NCBI RefSeq assembly: GCF_001046875.1
Contig: NZ_HF571038.1
Location: 282,793-346,792 of the forward strand
DNA from: Nostocoides jenkinsii Ben 74
GTDB taxonomy: Bacteria; Actinomycetota; Actinomycetes; Actinomycetales; Dermatophilaceae
Length of the DNA stretch: 64,000 nucleotides
Reading direction: 5' to 3'
Made by a program: the position numbers and the translations under genes. The notes under the pieces were generated by a model that was not told the DNA's origin, did not search any database, and saw nothing but the letters and a program-made list of their open reading frames with translations. Below, one piece after another: positions 24,775 through 32,557 of the stretch; the stretch's first letter is position 1, and every line of letters starts with the position of its first letter.

Positions 24775-26571
24775 TCAGTCGGCCGGGCCGGCCGGGTGCT
24801 GCGTCGCCGCCAACGGAGTTCTGTTCGGCGGATCTGCTGTCGGCGGATCGAGCGGGGTGCCGGTTCGGTGGTTGTACCACGGTGCGCTCGACGGGGCTAG
24901 GGGCGACTCGCCGCGGATGAGGTCGGCGGCCTTCTCGGCCAGCATGATCACCGGGGCATAGATGTTGCCATTGGTGACATAGGGCATCGCGCTCGCATCG
25001 CCGACGCGCAGGCCGGTGGTGCCGTGCACGGACATGGTGGCGGGGTCGAGCACCGATGCGTCATCGACGCCCATCCGGGCGGTGCAACTGGGATGCAGCG
25101 CCGTCTCGGCGTCGGCCCGCACCCAGTCGAGGATCTGCTCATCCGTCTCGACCTGTGGGCCGGGCGAGATCTCCCCACCGTTGTATGGCGCAAGCGCCGG
25201 CTGCCCGAGGATGTCGCGCGCGACTCGGATCGCCTCGACCCACTCGCGGCGATCCTGATCGGTGGAGAGGTAGTTGAAGCGCAGCGCCGGCTTGACCCGA
25301 GGGTCGACGCTGCGAATGCGGCAGGTGCCGCGCGCGTCGGAGTACATCGGGCCGATGTGCACCTGGTAGCCGTGTCCCTCGATCGGGCTCCTCCCGTCGT
25401 AGCGGATGGCAATCGGCAGGAAGTGGAACATCAGGTTGGGGTAGTCGACGTCGGCATTGCCGCGCACGAAGCCGCCGCCCTCGAAGTGGTTCGTCGCGCC
25501 CAGGCCCTTGCGGAAGAACAGCCAGTCGGCGGCGAGTTTGGGGCGGTTGCGCCACTTCAGACCCGGGGCGATCGAGACCGGGAGCTTGCTGGCGTATTGG
25601 ACGTAGACCTCGAGGTGGTCCTGGAGGTGATCGCCCACTCCACTCAGCCCGGAGACGATGTCGATCCCCATGGGGCGCAACAGTTTTGGATCGCCGACAC
25701 CGGAGAGCTGAAGGAGCTGCGGGGTGTTGATCGCGCCGCCGCACAGCACCACCTCACCCGCCTCGACCGTATGTCGCCGGCCCAGGGAGACGTAGTCGAT
25801 TCCCGTCGCGCGCGTGCCGGCGAACCGGATGCGCGTGGTGAGGGCGAGGGTGCGGACGTGCAGGTTCGGGCGGTGCATCACCGGGTGGAGGTATGCCCGT
25901 GCCGCCGACAGTCGGCGACCCCGGTGAATCGTGCGATCGAACGGGCCGAAGCCCTCCTGGCGATAGCCGTTGGCGTCATCGGTTCGCGGGTAGCCCGCCT
26001 GGACGGCGGCGTCGAAGAAGGCGCCGAAGAGGGGATTCTCGGCCGGGCCGCGCTCGAGGATGAGGGGCCCCTCGCCGCCGCGCCACGCATCCGCACCGGC
26101 CAGGCACGTCTCCATGCGCTTGAAGTAGGGCAGGCAGTGCGCGTAGTCCCACTGCTCCATGCCGGGATCGCCGCCCCAGCGCTCGTAGTCCATCGGGTTT
26201 CCCCGCTGGAAGATCATGCCGTTGATGCTCGACGACCCGCCGAGGACCTTTCCGCGGGCGTGATAGACCCGCCGTCCGTTCATGTGCGGCTCGGGATCGG
26301 ACTCATAACGCCAGTCGTAGAATCGGCTCCCGATCGGGAACGGCAGCGCCGCCGGCATGTGGATGAACGGGTCGATGATCAGGTCGCTCCGTCCGGCCTC
26401 CAACACCAGGACTGAGGTGTTCCGATCTTCGGACCGGCGATTGGCCAGCACGCAGCCGGCGCTCCCGCCGCCGACGATGACGACATCGACGCGAGCCGGG
26501 GCGGGGCCCAGGGTGGTCGCGGCCAAGGCGGCGTCGACGCCGGCGGCGAGGCGCGGCATACGGTCGGTCAT
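24775..26571 (-). CDS. betA: Choline dehydrogenase / GMC-family oxidoreductase
   Basis: The 598-aa GMC flavoenzyme oxidises choline to betaine aldehyde. Visible features are the FAD-binding VGGGSAG at 33-39, the GMC signature [20 protein letters not shown], and the C-terminal [11 protein letters not shown] and [19 protein letters not shown] regions. It is extended at both ends relative to the usual BetA: about 27 residues before the FAD strand and about 45 Pro/Thr-rich residues after the core. The ATG at 26571 overlaps the betB stop (ATGA). Being coupled to betB makes choline the most likely substrate; other GMC alcohols remain possible. Confidence 0.88.
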   Translation of the reverse strand: MTDRMPRLAAGVDAALAATTLGPAPARVDVVIVGGGSAGCVLANRRSEDRNTSVLVLEAGRSDLIIDPFIHMPAALPFPIGSRFYDWRYESDPEPHMNGRRVYHARGKVLGGSSSINGMIFQRGNPMDYERWGGDPGMEQWDYAHCLPYFKRMETCLAGADAWRGGEGPLILERGPAENPLFGAFFDAAVQAGYPRTDDANGYRQEGFGPFDRTIHRGRRLSAARAYLHPVMHRPNLHVRTLALTTRIRFAGTRATGIDYVSLGRRHTVEAGEVVLCGGAINTPQLLQLSGVGDPKLLRPMGIDIVSGLSGVGDHLQDHLEVYVQYASKLPVSIAPGLKWRNRPKLAADWLFFRKGLGATNHFEGGGFVRGNADVDYPNLMFHFLPIAIRYDGRSPIEGHGYQVHIGPMYSDARGTCRIRSVDPRVKPALRFNYLSTDQDRREWVEAIRVARDILGQPALAPYNGGEISPGPQVETDEQILDWVRADAETALHPSCTARMGVDDASVLDPATMSVHGTTGLRVGDASAMPYVTNGNIYAPVIMLAEKAADLIRGESPLAPSSAPWYNHRTGTPLDPPTADPPNRTPLAATQHPAGPAD

Positions 26572-28043
26572 GCGAACCACCCCGACGGGGCGGGGGCGGT
26601 GTTGCGCCAAATGTGCTTGGTCTCCTGGTACTCCTCCAGGCCGAGCTCGCCGAGCTCACGGCCAATCCCGGACTGCTTGTAGCCGCCCCACTCGGCCGGG
26701 GCGACATAGGGGTGGTAGTCGTTGATCCAGACCGTCCCAAGGCGCAGGCGGGCGGCGACACGCTCGGCGCGCGCGTCGTCGCCGGTCCACACGGCGCCCG
26801 CCAGGCCATAGATGGAGTCGTTGGCGCGGGTGATCGCCTCGTCCTCGGAGGCGAAGGTCTCGACTGTGAGGACCGGGCCGAAGGATTCGTCTTGGACGAT
26901 GTCCATCTCGCTGCGGCACTGATCGAAGACGGTGGGCAGGTAGTAGGCGCCATTGGCCAGGGCGGGATCGTCCGGGCGAGCCCCGCCGCAGCGGAGGCGG
27001 GCGCCCTCGGCGAGTCCGCGCGCGACATACGCCTCGACCTTGGCCAGGTGGGCGGCGGAGGTGAGCGATCCGGTCTGGGCGGCGTCGTCGAAGGGCAGAC
27101 CGGGACGTATGGTGCGTGCGCGCGCGACGAGGTCCTCGACGAAGTCGGCGGCAATGCTCTCCTCGATCAGCAGACGCGCACCCGCCGAGCACACCTGGCC
27201 CGAGTGCAGGAAGACCGCCGTGAGGGCGTTGTCGAGGGCCGCCTCGCGATCGGCGTCGGCGAAGACGATATTGGGGTTCTTGCCGCCGAGTTCGAGGGCG
27301 ACGCGCTTGACACCGGGGGCGGCCTGGGCCATCAGGTGGCGCCCGACGGCGAGGCTGCCGGTGAAGGAGACGAGGGCGACGCGCGGGTCGGTGGAGAGCG
27401 GCCCGCCGCAACCGGGCCCGGTGCCGAGGACGAGATTGGCGACCCCGGCCGGCACGCCGGCCTCGTCGAGGGCGCGGATCAGCGCGATGCTCGAATGCGG
27501 GGTGATCTCGCTCGGCTTCAGCACGAAAGTGTTGCCAGCCAGGAGGGCCGGGGCGATCTTCCAACTGGCCTGCAGGAGGGGATAGTTCCACGGGGTAATC
27601 AGCGAGCAGACGCCGATCGGCTCCTTGACGATGCGGCTGTCGATGCCGTCGCGGCCGGTGTCGACGCGGCGTTCGGTGCTGAGTTTGGTGCCAAGCGAGG
27701 AGTAGTGCTCGAAGACGGAGACGACGTCGTCGATGTCGTACTCCGCCTCGACGAAGCGCTTGCCCGTGTCGAGGGCCTCGGCGCGGGCGATGGCGTCCTT
27801 GTCGCGGCGGAGTATCTCGGCCACCCGGCCGAGCACGGCGGCGCGTTCGCTGATCGGGGTGCGCGGCCATGCGCCATACCCCGTGTCGAAGGCGGCATCC
27901 GCCGCCGCGATCGCGGCAATCGTGTCGACATCACTGGCCTCGTCGACGTCGGCGACGATCTCGCCGGTTGCGGGGCAGACGATGGTGCGACTGCCGCCGT
28001 TGGCGGCACTCACCCACCGCCCGTCGATGAACAGCTCGGGCAC
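26568..28043 (-). CDS. betB: Betaine-aldehyde dehydrogenase
   Basis: The 491-aa aldehyde dehydrogenase has PWNYPL (151-156), FTGSLAVG, the general base in LELGGKNP (E251) and the catalytic Cys in GQVCSAG (C285). It turns betaine aldehyde into glycine betaine with NAD(P). I chose GTG 28043, giving [11 protein letters not shown], because GAGAGG lies 6 nt upstream and the frame further upstream runs through the shared palindrome. It is the first gene of a six-gene run ending with iclR. The neighbourhood with betA fixes the substrate better than the sequence does. Confidence 0.9.
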   Translation of the reverse strand: MPELFIDGRWVSAANGGSRTIVCPATGEIVADVDEASDVDTIAAIAAADAAFDTGYGAWPRTPISERAAVLGRVAEILRRDKDAIARAEALDTGKRFVEAEYDIDDVVSVFEHYSSLGTKLSTERRVDTGRDGIDSRIVKEPIGVCSLITPWNYPLLQASWKIAPALLAGNTFVLKPSEITPHSSIALIRALDEAGVPAGVANLVLGTGPGCGGPLSTDPRVALVSFTGSLAVGRHLMAQAAPGVKRVALELGGKNPNIVFADADREAALDNALTAVFLHSGQVCSAGARLLIEESIAADFVEDLVARARTIRPGLPFDDAAQTGSLTSAAHLAKVEAYVARGLAEGARLRCGGARPDDPALANGAYYLPTVFDQCRSEMDIVQDESFGPVLTVETFASEDEAITRANDSIYGLAGAVWTGDDARAERVAARLRLGTVWINDYHPYVAPAEWGGYKQSGIGRELGELGLEEYQETKHIWRNTAPAPSGWFA

Positions 28044-28063
28044 CCAGGACCTCTCTATCCGCC

Positions 28064-28080
28064 GTTGCGCAATGTGCAAC
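28064..28080 (-). promoter_or_regulatory. Operator-like palindrome, copy 3 of 3 (GTTGC-N7-GCAAC)
   Basis: GTTGCGCAATGTGCAAC lies 20 nt upstream of the betB start and in the divergent gap before purU. It has the same arms and spacing as the copies at 17947 and 19704. From here one regulator could control betB-betA-transporter-iclR on one side and possibly purU on the other. Confidence 0.7.
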
Positions 28081-28154
28081 GCGCGCTGTGGTGCGGAACA
28101 GCATGGTCCCCGCGGGCGGCGCGGTCAAGGCGGCGCGGATTACGAATCGCGCAC

Positions 28155-28160
28155 TACGAT
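28155..28160 (+). promoter_or_regulatory. Likely -10 box of a leaderless purU promoter
   Basis: TACGAT lies 8 nt before ATG 28169. The interval contains only a weak GAGG too close to the start to act as a ribosome-binding site. Confidence 0.4.
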
Positions 28161-28168
28161 CCGAGGCC

Positions 28169-29023
28169 ATGACCCCCGAATTCGTGCTGACGCTGTCCTG
28201 CCCCGACCGGCCTGGGATCGTGGCCGCGGTCGCGACCTACTTGGCGCAGTCGGGGGGAAATATCGTCGAGAGCCAGCAGTTCGATGATCGCCGCACGGGG
28301 CAGTTCTTTATGCGCGTGCATTTCGAGACCCCCGGCGGGGGGCGCTCGGTCGAGGAGTGGCGTGGCGGATTCGACTCTGTGGCAAGCGAGTTCGCGATGG
28401 AATGGGCAATCTGGGATGCGCGTGCGCCATACCGAACGCTGTTGATGGTCAGCAAGTTCGGCCATTGCCTCAACGACCTGCTCTATCGGTGGCAGGCCGG
28501 CGCGCTAAACATGGAGATTCCGGCGATCGTCTCCAATCACCCCGACATGGAGCCGCTAGCGCGGCAATATGGCATCCCCTATCACCACATCCCGGTCACG
28601 CCGGAGAGCAAGCCGGAAGCAGAAGCCGCGCTGCTGAAGTTGGTGGAGGACAACGATATTCACCTCGTCGTCCTGGCGCGCTATATGCAGGTGCTCTCGG
28701 ACGAGCTCGCGACGCGGATGTCGGGTCGGATCATGAACATCCACCACTCCTTCTTGCCGTCCTTCAAGGGTGCCAAGCCCTATCACCAGGCCTTCGCCCG
28801 GGGAGTGAAGCTCGTCGGTGCCACCGCGCACTATGTGACCGCGGACCTGGATGAAGGCCCGATCATCGAGCAGGACGTGATCCGCGTCGATCACCGGATG
28901 GTCGCCGAGGAGATCGTGCGCGCGGGCGAAGAGGTGGAGGCCCGCGTGCTGACTCGGGCGCTGCGCTGGCACTGCGACAATCGCGTCTTCCTGGCGGGCG
29001 ACCGGACGGTCGTCTTCAGCTGA
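28169..29023 (+). CDS. purU: Formyltetrahydrofolate deformylase
   Basis: The 284-aa protein has an N-terminal ACT domain (residues 1-80, LSCPDRPGIVAAVA) and a formyltransferase-fold domain with catalytic N190, H192 (MNIHHSFLPSFKGAKPY) and D228 (TADLDEGPI). It hydrolyses 10-formyl-tetrahydrofolate to formate and free folate. It is divergent from betB across a shared operator. This fits a role in restoring the tetrahydrofolate that the dimethylglycine/sarcosine enzyme loads with one-carbon units. The ATG at 28169 is preferred over upstream in-frame starts, which add residues unlike the family. Confidence 0.93.
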   Translation: MTPEFVLTLSCPDRPGIVAAVATYLAQSGGNIVESQQFDDRRTGQFFMRVHFETPGGGRSVEEWRGGFDSVASEFAMEWAIWDARAPYRTLLMVSKFGHCLNDLLYRWQAGALNMEIPAIVSNHPDMEPLARQYGIPYHHIPVTPESKPEAEAALLKLVEDNDIHLVVLARYMQVLSDELATRMSGRIMNIHHSFLPSFKGAKPYHQAFARGVKLVGATAHYVTADLDEGPIIEQDVIRVDHRMVAEEIVRAGEEVEARVLTRALRWHCDNRVFLAGDRTVVFS

Positions 29024-29037
29024 TCCGCGGCGCGAGC

Positions 29038-31161
29038 GTGGCTGATCGGGATTCGGCGGCGGGCTTCCGGGCGGACGTCGAGGGCCTGCGAGCGATCGCG
29101 GTCCTGACGGTGATGTGGTTCCACGCCGGGCTGGGCGGGCTCACCGGCGGGTTCGCCGGGGTCGACATCTTCTTCGTCATCTCGGGCTTCCTGATCACCG
29201 GACAATTGGTGCGAGAGGTCGAGGCCAGCGGGCGGATCTCCTTGCCCCGGTTCTATGCCCGCCGCGCCAAACGCCTCTTCCCGGCGGCGGCCACGGTGTT
29301 GGTGGCGACGGCGGTGCTGACGTTGCTGGCGCTGCCGCGCGTGACATGGCGGGACACCGGCGGCGACCTCGTAGCAGCCGCCGCGTATGTCGTGAACTGG
29401 CGGCTGGCGGCCCGATCCGTGGACTACCTCGCCACGGACACAGCGCACTCGCCGGTGCAGCAATTTTGGAGCTTGGCCGTCGAGGAGCAGTACTACTTGC
29501 TGTGGCCGGTGCTGCTCACGCTCGTTGCCGTCCTCATCCGGCGGTGGCGGTTGCCGGTGCGGCCGATGATGGGAGTGGGCCTCGCCGCGATCACGATTCC
29601 GTCGCTGGCGTGGTCGATTCACCTGACGTCGAGCGACCCGGCCCGGGCCTACTTCGTGACGACAACTCGCCTGTGGGAGTTGGGAATCGGTGCCCTGGTG
29701 GCCGTCGGTGCCCCCGTATGCCGCGCCCTCCCGCCGCGGGTCGGCGCGGCCTTGGCGTGGGCCGGGCTGGCCTTGATCGGTGTCGGGTTGTGGACGCAGG
29801 ACACCACGACCTCGTGGCCGGGGTCGGCGGCGTTGGTCCCGGTCCTGGGAGCCGCCGCCGTGATCGCCGGTGGGGCCGCTGGAGGTTGGGCCAATGTTGG
29901 TGGGGCCGCCGTTGGTGGGGTCCGCGGTGGTGGGTGGGGCCCGGTGGCGCTGCTCGGCATACGCCCATTGGTGTGGATCGGTGGACTGTCGTATTCGCTG
30001 TATCTCTGGCACTGGCCATTGGTCGTCGTGGCGACCCATGTGTTCGACGGGCTGGCACCGTGGCAAGGCGCCGCGGTCGTGGCGGCGAGCGTGGTGCCCG
30101 CCTGGGTGACGCAGCGCCTCATCGAGAACCCGCTGCGCTTCCATCCGGCCGTCGTCGCGCGCACGCGAACGGCGCTGCTGCTCGGTCTGGTGTGCTCCCT
30201 CGTGGGCGTCGGGACGGGAGCGACGCTGCTGCGGGCGGGAGGACACAGCGGCTTCGCCCCGATCGACCTGAGCTCGATCCCCGTTTCGCGGGCGGGTGCC
30301 GGGGTGCTCGGGACCGGCGCGACGCCGCGGCCGGTCGAGATCGACCAACATCCGGTCGGGGTCACGCCCGATCCACTGCGCGCTCCCGACGACGCCCCGC
30401 GACTGTACGCCGACGATTGTCAGGTCGAGTTGGCTCCCGTTGAGGTCAAGGTATGCCGCTACGGCTCCCCGGGGTCGAGCAAAGTCCTTGCGCTGGTGGG
30501 GGACTCGAAGGCAGCGCAGTGGTTCCCGGCGATCGAGCGGTTCGCCGACACGCACGGCTGGGAGGTTCGGACCTATCTCAAGTCCAGCTGCCCATGGAGC
30601 CCGGCGCTGATCTATGGGGGAGTGGACGCCGACCACCGCTATGTCGCCTGCCAGGAGTGGGGCCGCGCCGTTCTCGCCCGGTTGAGCGGGCCCGAGCGGC
30701 CGACCGTCGTGGTGACGTCAGGGATACGGCGGGTCGCGTATGCCCCGGACGGCACCGAGCAACTGTCGGTCATGGTGGACGGCTATGTGGACTACTGGCA
30801 GCGCCTGGGTCGGCTGGGGGTGCCCGTGGTGGCGGTGATGGACACCCCACAGCCGGGGCTCACGGCATACGTCTGCATGACGGACCACCCGGGCGACTTC
30901 ATGACTCGCTGCCGGGGCGCGTGGAACACCGGGTCAGGGGGTCTGGCGCTGGTGGAGGCGGTCAAGCGGGTGCCGACGGCGCGCCTGATCGATATGAATC
31001 CCTGGGTATGCCCGCAGCAAGGGTGCTGGCCGGTGATCGGCCATGTGCTGGTCTGGCGGCAAAGCGCCCACCTGACCGCCACCTATGTCGAGACCCTCGC
31101 CCCCGTCTTCGATGCGCGCCTCACCGCGGCGTTGCGGGAGTTGCGCGTCCCGGCCGGGTAG
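29038..31161 (+). CDS. OafA/YrhL-type membrane acyltransferase with C-terminal SGNH domain
   Basis: The 707-aa protein has about ten membrane helices in an acyltransferase-3 module (residues ~10-400: FRADVEGLRAIAVLTVMWFH, then GGFAGVDIFFVISGFLITG and FWSLAVEEQYYLLWP). An extracytoplasmic SGNH hydrolase-like domain follows, with the Ser block ALVGDSKAAQW and a His block SAHLTATY. Such proteins O-acetylate surface or cell-wall glycans. A Gly/Val/Ala-rich stretch around residues 280-302 comes from GGTGGGG-type DNA repeats inside a loop. GTG 29038 follows purU by 14 nt. The acceptor glycan is unknown; a polysaccharide locus lies 11 kb downstream. Confidence 0.88.
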   Translation: MADRDSAAGFRADVEGLRAIAVLTVMWFHAGLGGLTGGFAGVDIFFVISGFLITGQLVREVEASGRISLPRFYARRAKRLFPAAATVLVATAVLTLLALPRVTWRDTGGDLVAAAAYVVNWRLAARSVDYLATDTAHSPVQQFWSLAVEEQYYLLWPVLLTLVAVLIRRWRLPVRPMMGVGLAAITIPSLAWSIHLTSSDPARAYFVTTTRLWELGIGALVAVGAPVCRALPPRVGAALAWAGLALIGVGLWTQDTTTSWPGSAALVPVLGAAAVIAGGAAGGWANVGGAAVGGVRGGGWGPVALLGIRPLVWIGGLSYSLYLWHWPLVVVATHVFDGLAPWQGAAVVAASVVPAWVTQRLIENPLRFHPAVVARTRTALLLGLVCSLVGVGTGATLLRAGGHSGFAPIDLSSIPVSRAGAGVLGTGATPRPVEIDQHPVGVTPDPLRAPDDAPRLYADDCQVELAPVEVKVCRYGSPGSSKVLALVGDSKAAQWFPAIERFADTHGWEVRTYLKSSCPWSPALIYGGVDADHRYVACQEWGRAVLARLSGPERPTVVVTSGIRRVAYAPDGTEQLSVMVDGYVDYWQRLGRLGVPVVAVMDTPQPGLTAYVCMTDHPGDFMTRCRGAWNTGSGGLALVEAVKRVPTARLIDMNPWVCPQQGCWPVIGHVLVWRQSAHLTATYVETLAPVFDARLTAALRELRVPAG

Positions 31162-31177
31162 CCACTTCCCGTCCTCG

Positions 31178-31333
31178 GGTCGAACTCCTGCGGACGCAAT
31201 AACCCGCGGGTCGAACTCCGGCGGACGCAATGGCCCGCGGCGGACGCAATAGCCCGCCGCGGACGCAATAGCTATTGCGTCCGCGCCAGGTTATTGCGTC
31301 CGATTGAGTCCCGACTCCAGGTTATTGCGTCTC
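31178..31333. repeat. Cluster of seven GGACGCAATA elements, four direct and three inverted, around a 28-bp palindrome
   Basis: Copies in the plus direction start at 31192, 31223 (with ...AATG), 31242 and 31261. Inverted copies (TATTGCGTCC) lie at 31273-31282, 31292-31301 and 31323 (the last degenerate, TATTGCGTCT). The fourth direct and first inverted copies abut to form a perfect palindrome at 31258-31285. The first two direct copies sit in a longer repeat that also includes GGGTCGAACTCC. The block fills the gap between the acyltransferase and deacetylase genes and encodes nothing. Confidence 0.85.
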
Positions 31334-31353
31334 CTGCTGGTGCCTCCCTGGCC

Positions 31354-31407
31354 AACCCGTCCCACGCTGGGTCCCAACACAACCCGTCCCACGCTGGGTC
31401 CCAACAC
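31354..31407. repeat. Perfect tandem repeat, 27 bp x 2
   Basis: Two adjacent identical 27-bp units (31354-31380 and 31381-31407) begin AACCCGTCCCACGCTGGG; each contains the small hairpin CCCA-CGC-TGGG. The repeat directly follows the GGACGCAATA cluster and ends about 50 nt before the deacetylase start, within reach of its promoter. Confidence 0.85.
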
Positions 31408-31447
31408 AACCGACGGGCGGGCTGGCACGTCATGGAGGTATGGCTGC

Positions 31448-31453
31448 TAACTT
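31448..31453 (+). promoter_or_regulatory. Likely -10 box of a leaderless promoter
   Basis: TAACTT is followed 7 nt later by GTG 31461. A GGAGG at 31434-31438 is only 1 nt from ATG 31440 and so cannot serve it well, which favours the leaderless GTG. Confidence 0.4.
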
Positions 31454-31460
31454 CTCGGGC

Positions 31461-32441
31461 GTGACAAACGCCCGCCGCATCGCTTCCGCACTGTCTGCTG
31501 TCGCTCTCGCGGGGGCGCTGCTACCAGGCACCTCCGCCTCGGCGGCAACGGTCAACTGCACCTCAAGCACGCCGCCCACGTCGCGGCCGGCCATCAACTA
31601 CGGCGACAGCGGAACCTGTGTGGCGCTGGCCCAGCGGCTGTTGAAGCAGGCCTACTTCTACAACGGGCCGACAACAGGCTTCTGGAATGCCGCCGCCCGC
31701 GACGCCATGATCAAGTTCGCCACGTCATACCGCCTCGTGCGCCGGGACGGCTCGGTGCGCAGCGCGGGCTGGGACGTGTTGACCAAGGTGAACGCGCCTT
31801 TCCAGAAGTACAAGTGCGGCAACGCCTCGACCGACAAGGTGCTCCTGGTCTTCGACGACGAGCCCACGAGCGCCACCTCATACAAGGCCCTGATCGACGC
31901 CGCGAAGGCCGGGGGCTATGGCATCGGCATCGCCCCCAATGGCAAGTTCGTCGCCTCCGGCTTGGTCGATGTGACGATGGCACGCAACCGCGGCCTGCTC
32001 GTGGTCGACCACACCTATGACCACGATCTGCTCACGAATATGAGCTATGACCAGGTCGTCTGGGAGATCACGCGGCCTTACAACGGAAGCAACTACGTCC
32101 GCCCGCCCTATGGCGCCTACAACTCCACGGTCGAGACGGCCTTCGCGAAGTACAAGAAGAACAACTGCCTGTGGGACGTCGACCCCCGCGACTGGGCGCG
32201 CTCGACGAGCAAGGCTCCGCTCGAGGTCCCCGACTTCAAGGTGACCCCGCAACAGGCCGCGGACTACATCGTCGGCAACGCCTGGGGAGGCTCGACCGTG
32301 GTGGTCCACCTCCAGCACCTCGGCACCGATGCGTCCCTGCTGAAGTACATCGACGACGGCCTGCGGCAGCGCGGCCTGCGCCTTTGCCGCAACTGGCCAC
32401 GCCCGACCAACGTCCTGATGCCGAACCAGTACTGCCTCTGA
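31461..32441 (+). CDS. Secreted polysaccharide deacetylase (NodB fold) with peptidoglycan-binding domain
   Basis: From GTG 31461 the protein is 326 aa with a Sec signal peptide (MTNARRIASALSAVALAGAL, cleavage after ASA). A PG_binding_1-type domain spans about residues 45-110, then a NodB deacetylase domain. Metal and catalytic motifs are present but motif 1 is unusual: FDDEP (131-135) where the family has (F/Y)DDGP. Motif 2 is HTYDH (184-188), motif 3 RPPYG (214-218), and WDVDPRDW follows. It probably N-deacetylates peptidoglycan or a surface glycan. ATG 31440 in the same frame would add seven residues. Confidence 0.8.
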   Translation: MTNARRIASALSAVALAGALLPGTSASAATVNCTSSTPPTSRPAINYGDSGTCVALAQRLLKQAYFYNGPTTGFWNAAARDAMIKFATSYRLVRRDGSVRSAGWDVLTKVNAPFQKYKCGNASTDKVLLVFDDEPTSATSYKALIDAAKAGGYGIGIAPNGKFVASGLVDVTMARNRGLLVVDHTYDHDLLTNMSYDQVVWEITRPYNGSNYVRPPYGAYNSTVETAFAKYKKNNCLWDVDPRDWARSTSKAPLEVPDFKVTPQQAADYIVGNAWGGSTVVVHLQHLGTDASLLKYIDDGLRQRGLRLCRNWPRPTNVLMPNQYCL

Positions 32442-32482
32442 AACTCCGGCCGCAACCAGCATCAGCGACCCCTGCCAACACA

Positions 32483-32541
32483 TCGACGGGCAGAGACACG
32501 CCGTATGCCGAGGCGATCCTCGGCGTGTCTCTGCCCGTCGA
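32483..32541. terminator. Long perfect hairpin between convergent genes
   Basis: A 21-bp perfect stem (32483-32503 with 32521-32541, arms starting TCGACGGGCAGAGACACG) encloses a 17-nt loop. CCGAGG-CGAT-CCTCGG can form an alternative inner hairpin. It sits between the deacetylase stop and the 5'-nucleotidase stop, so it can end transcription from both sides. There is no long U tract. The stem is longer than a usual terminator. Confidence 0.7.
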
Positions 32542-32557
32542 CTGGGGCTAGGTCGAG

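Noticed and set aside
28044..28079. N-terminal extension of betB (MHIAQRRIERSW)
   Set aside because: It would place the shared operator inside the coding sequence; GTG 28043 has GAGAGG at proper spacing and gives the family N-terminus.
31178..31220. tRNA fragment suggested by GGGTCGAACTCC, which resembles a T-loop
   Set aside because: No acceptor stem, anticodon arm or CCA context; the phrase is part of the local repeat.
31178..31333. CRISPR array
   Set aside because: Repeats are only about 10-12 bp, occur in both orientations with irregular spacing of 9-31 bp, and no cas genes are nearby.
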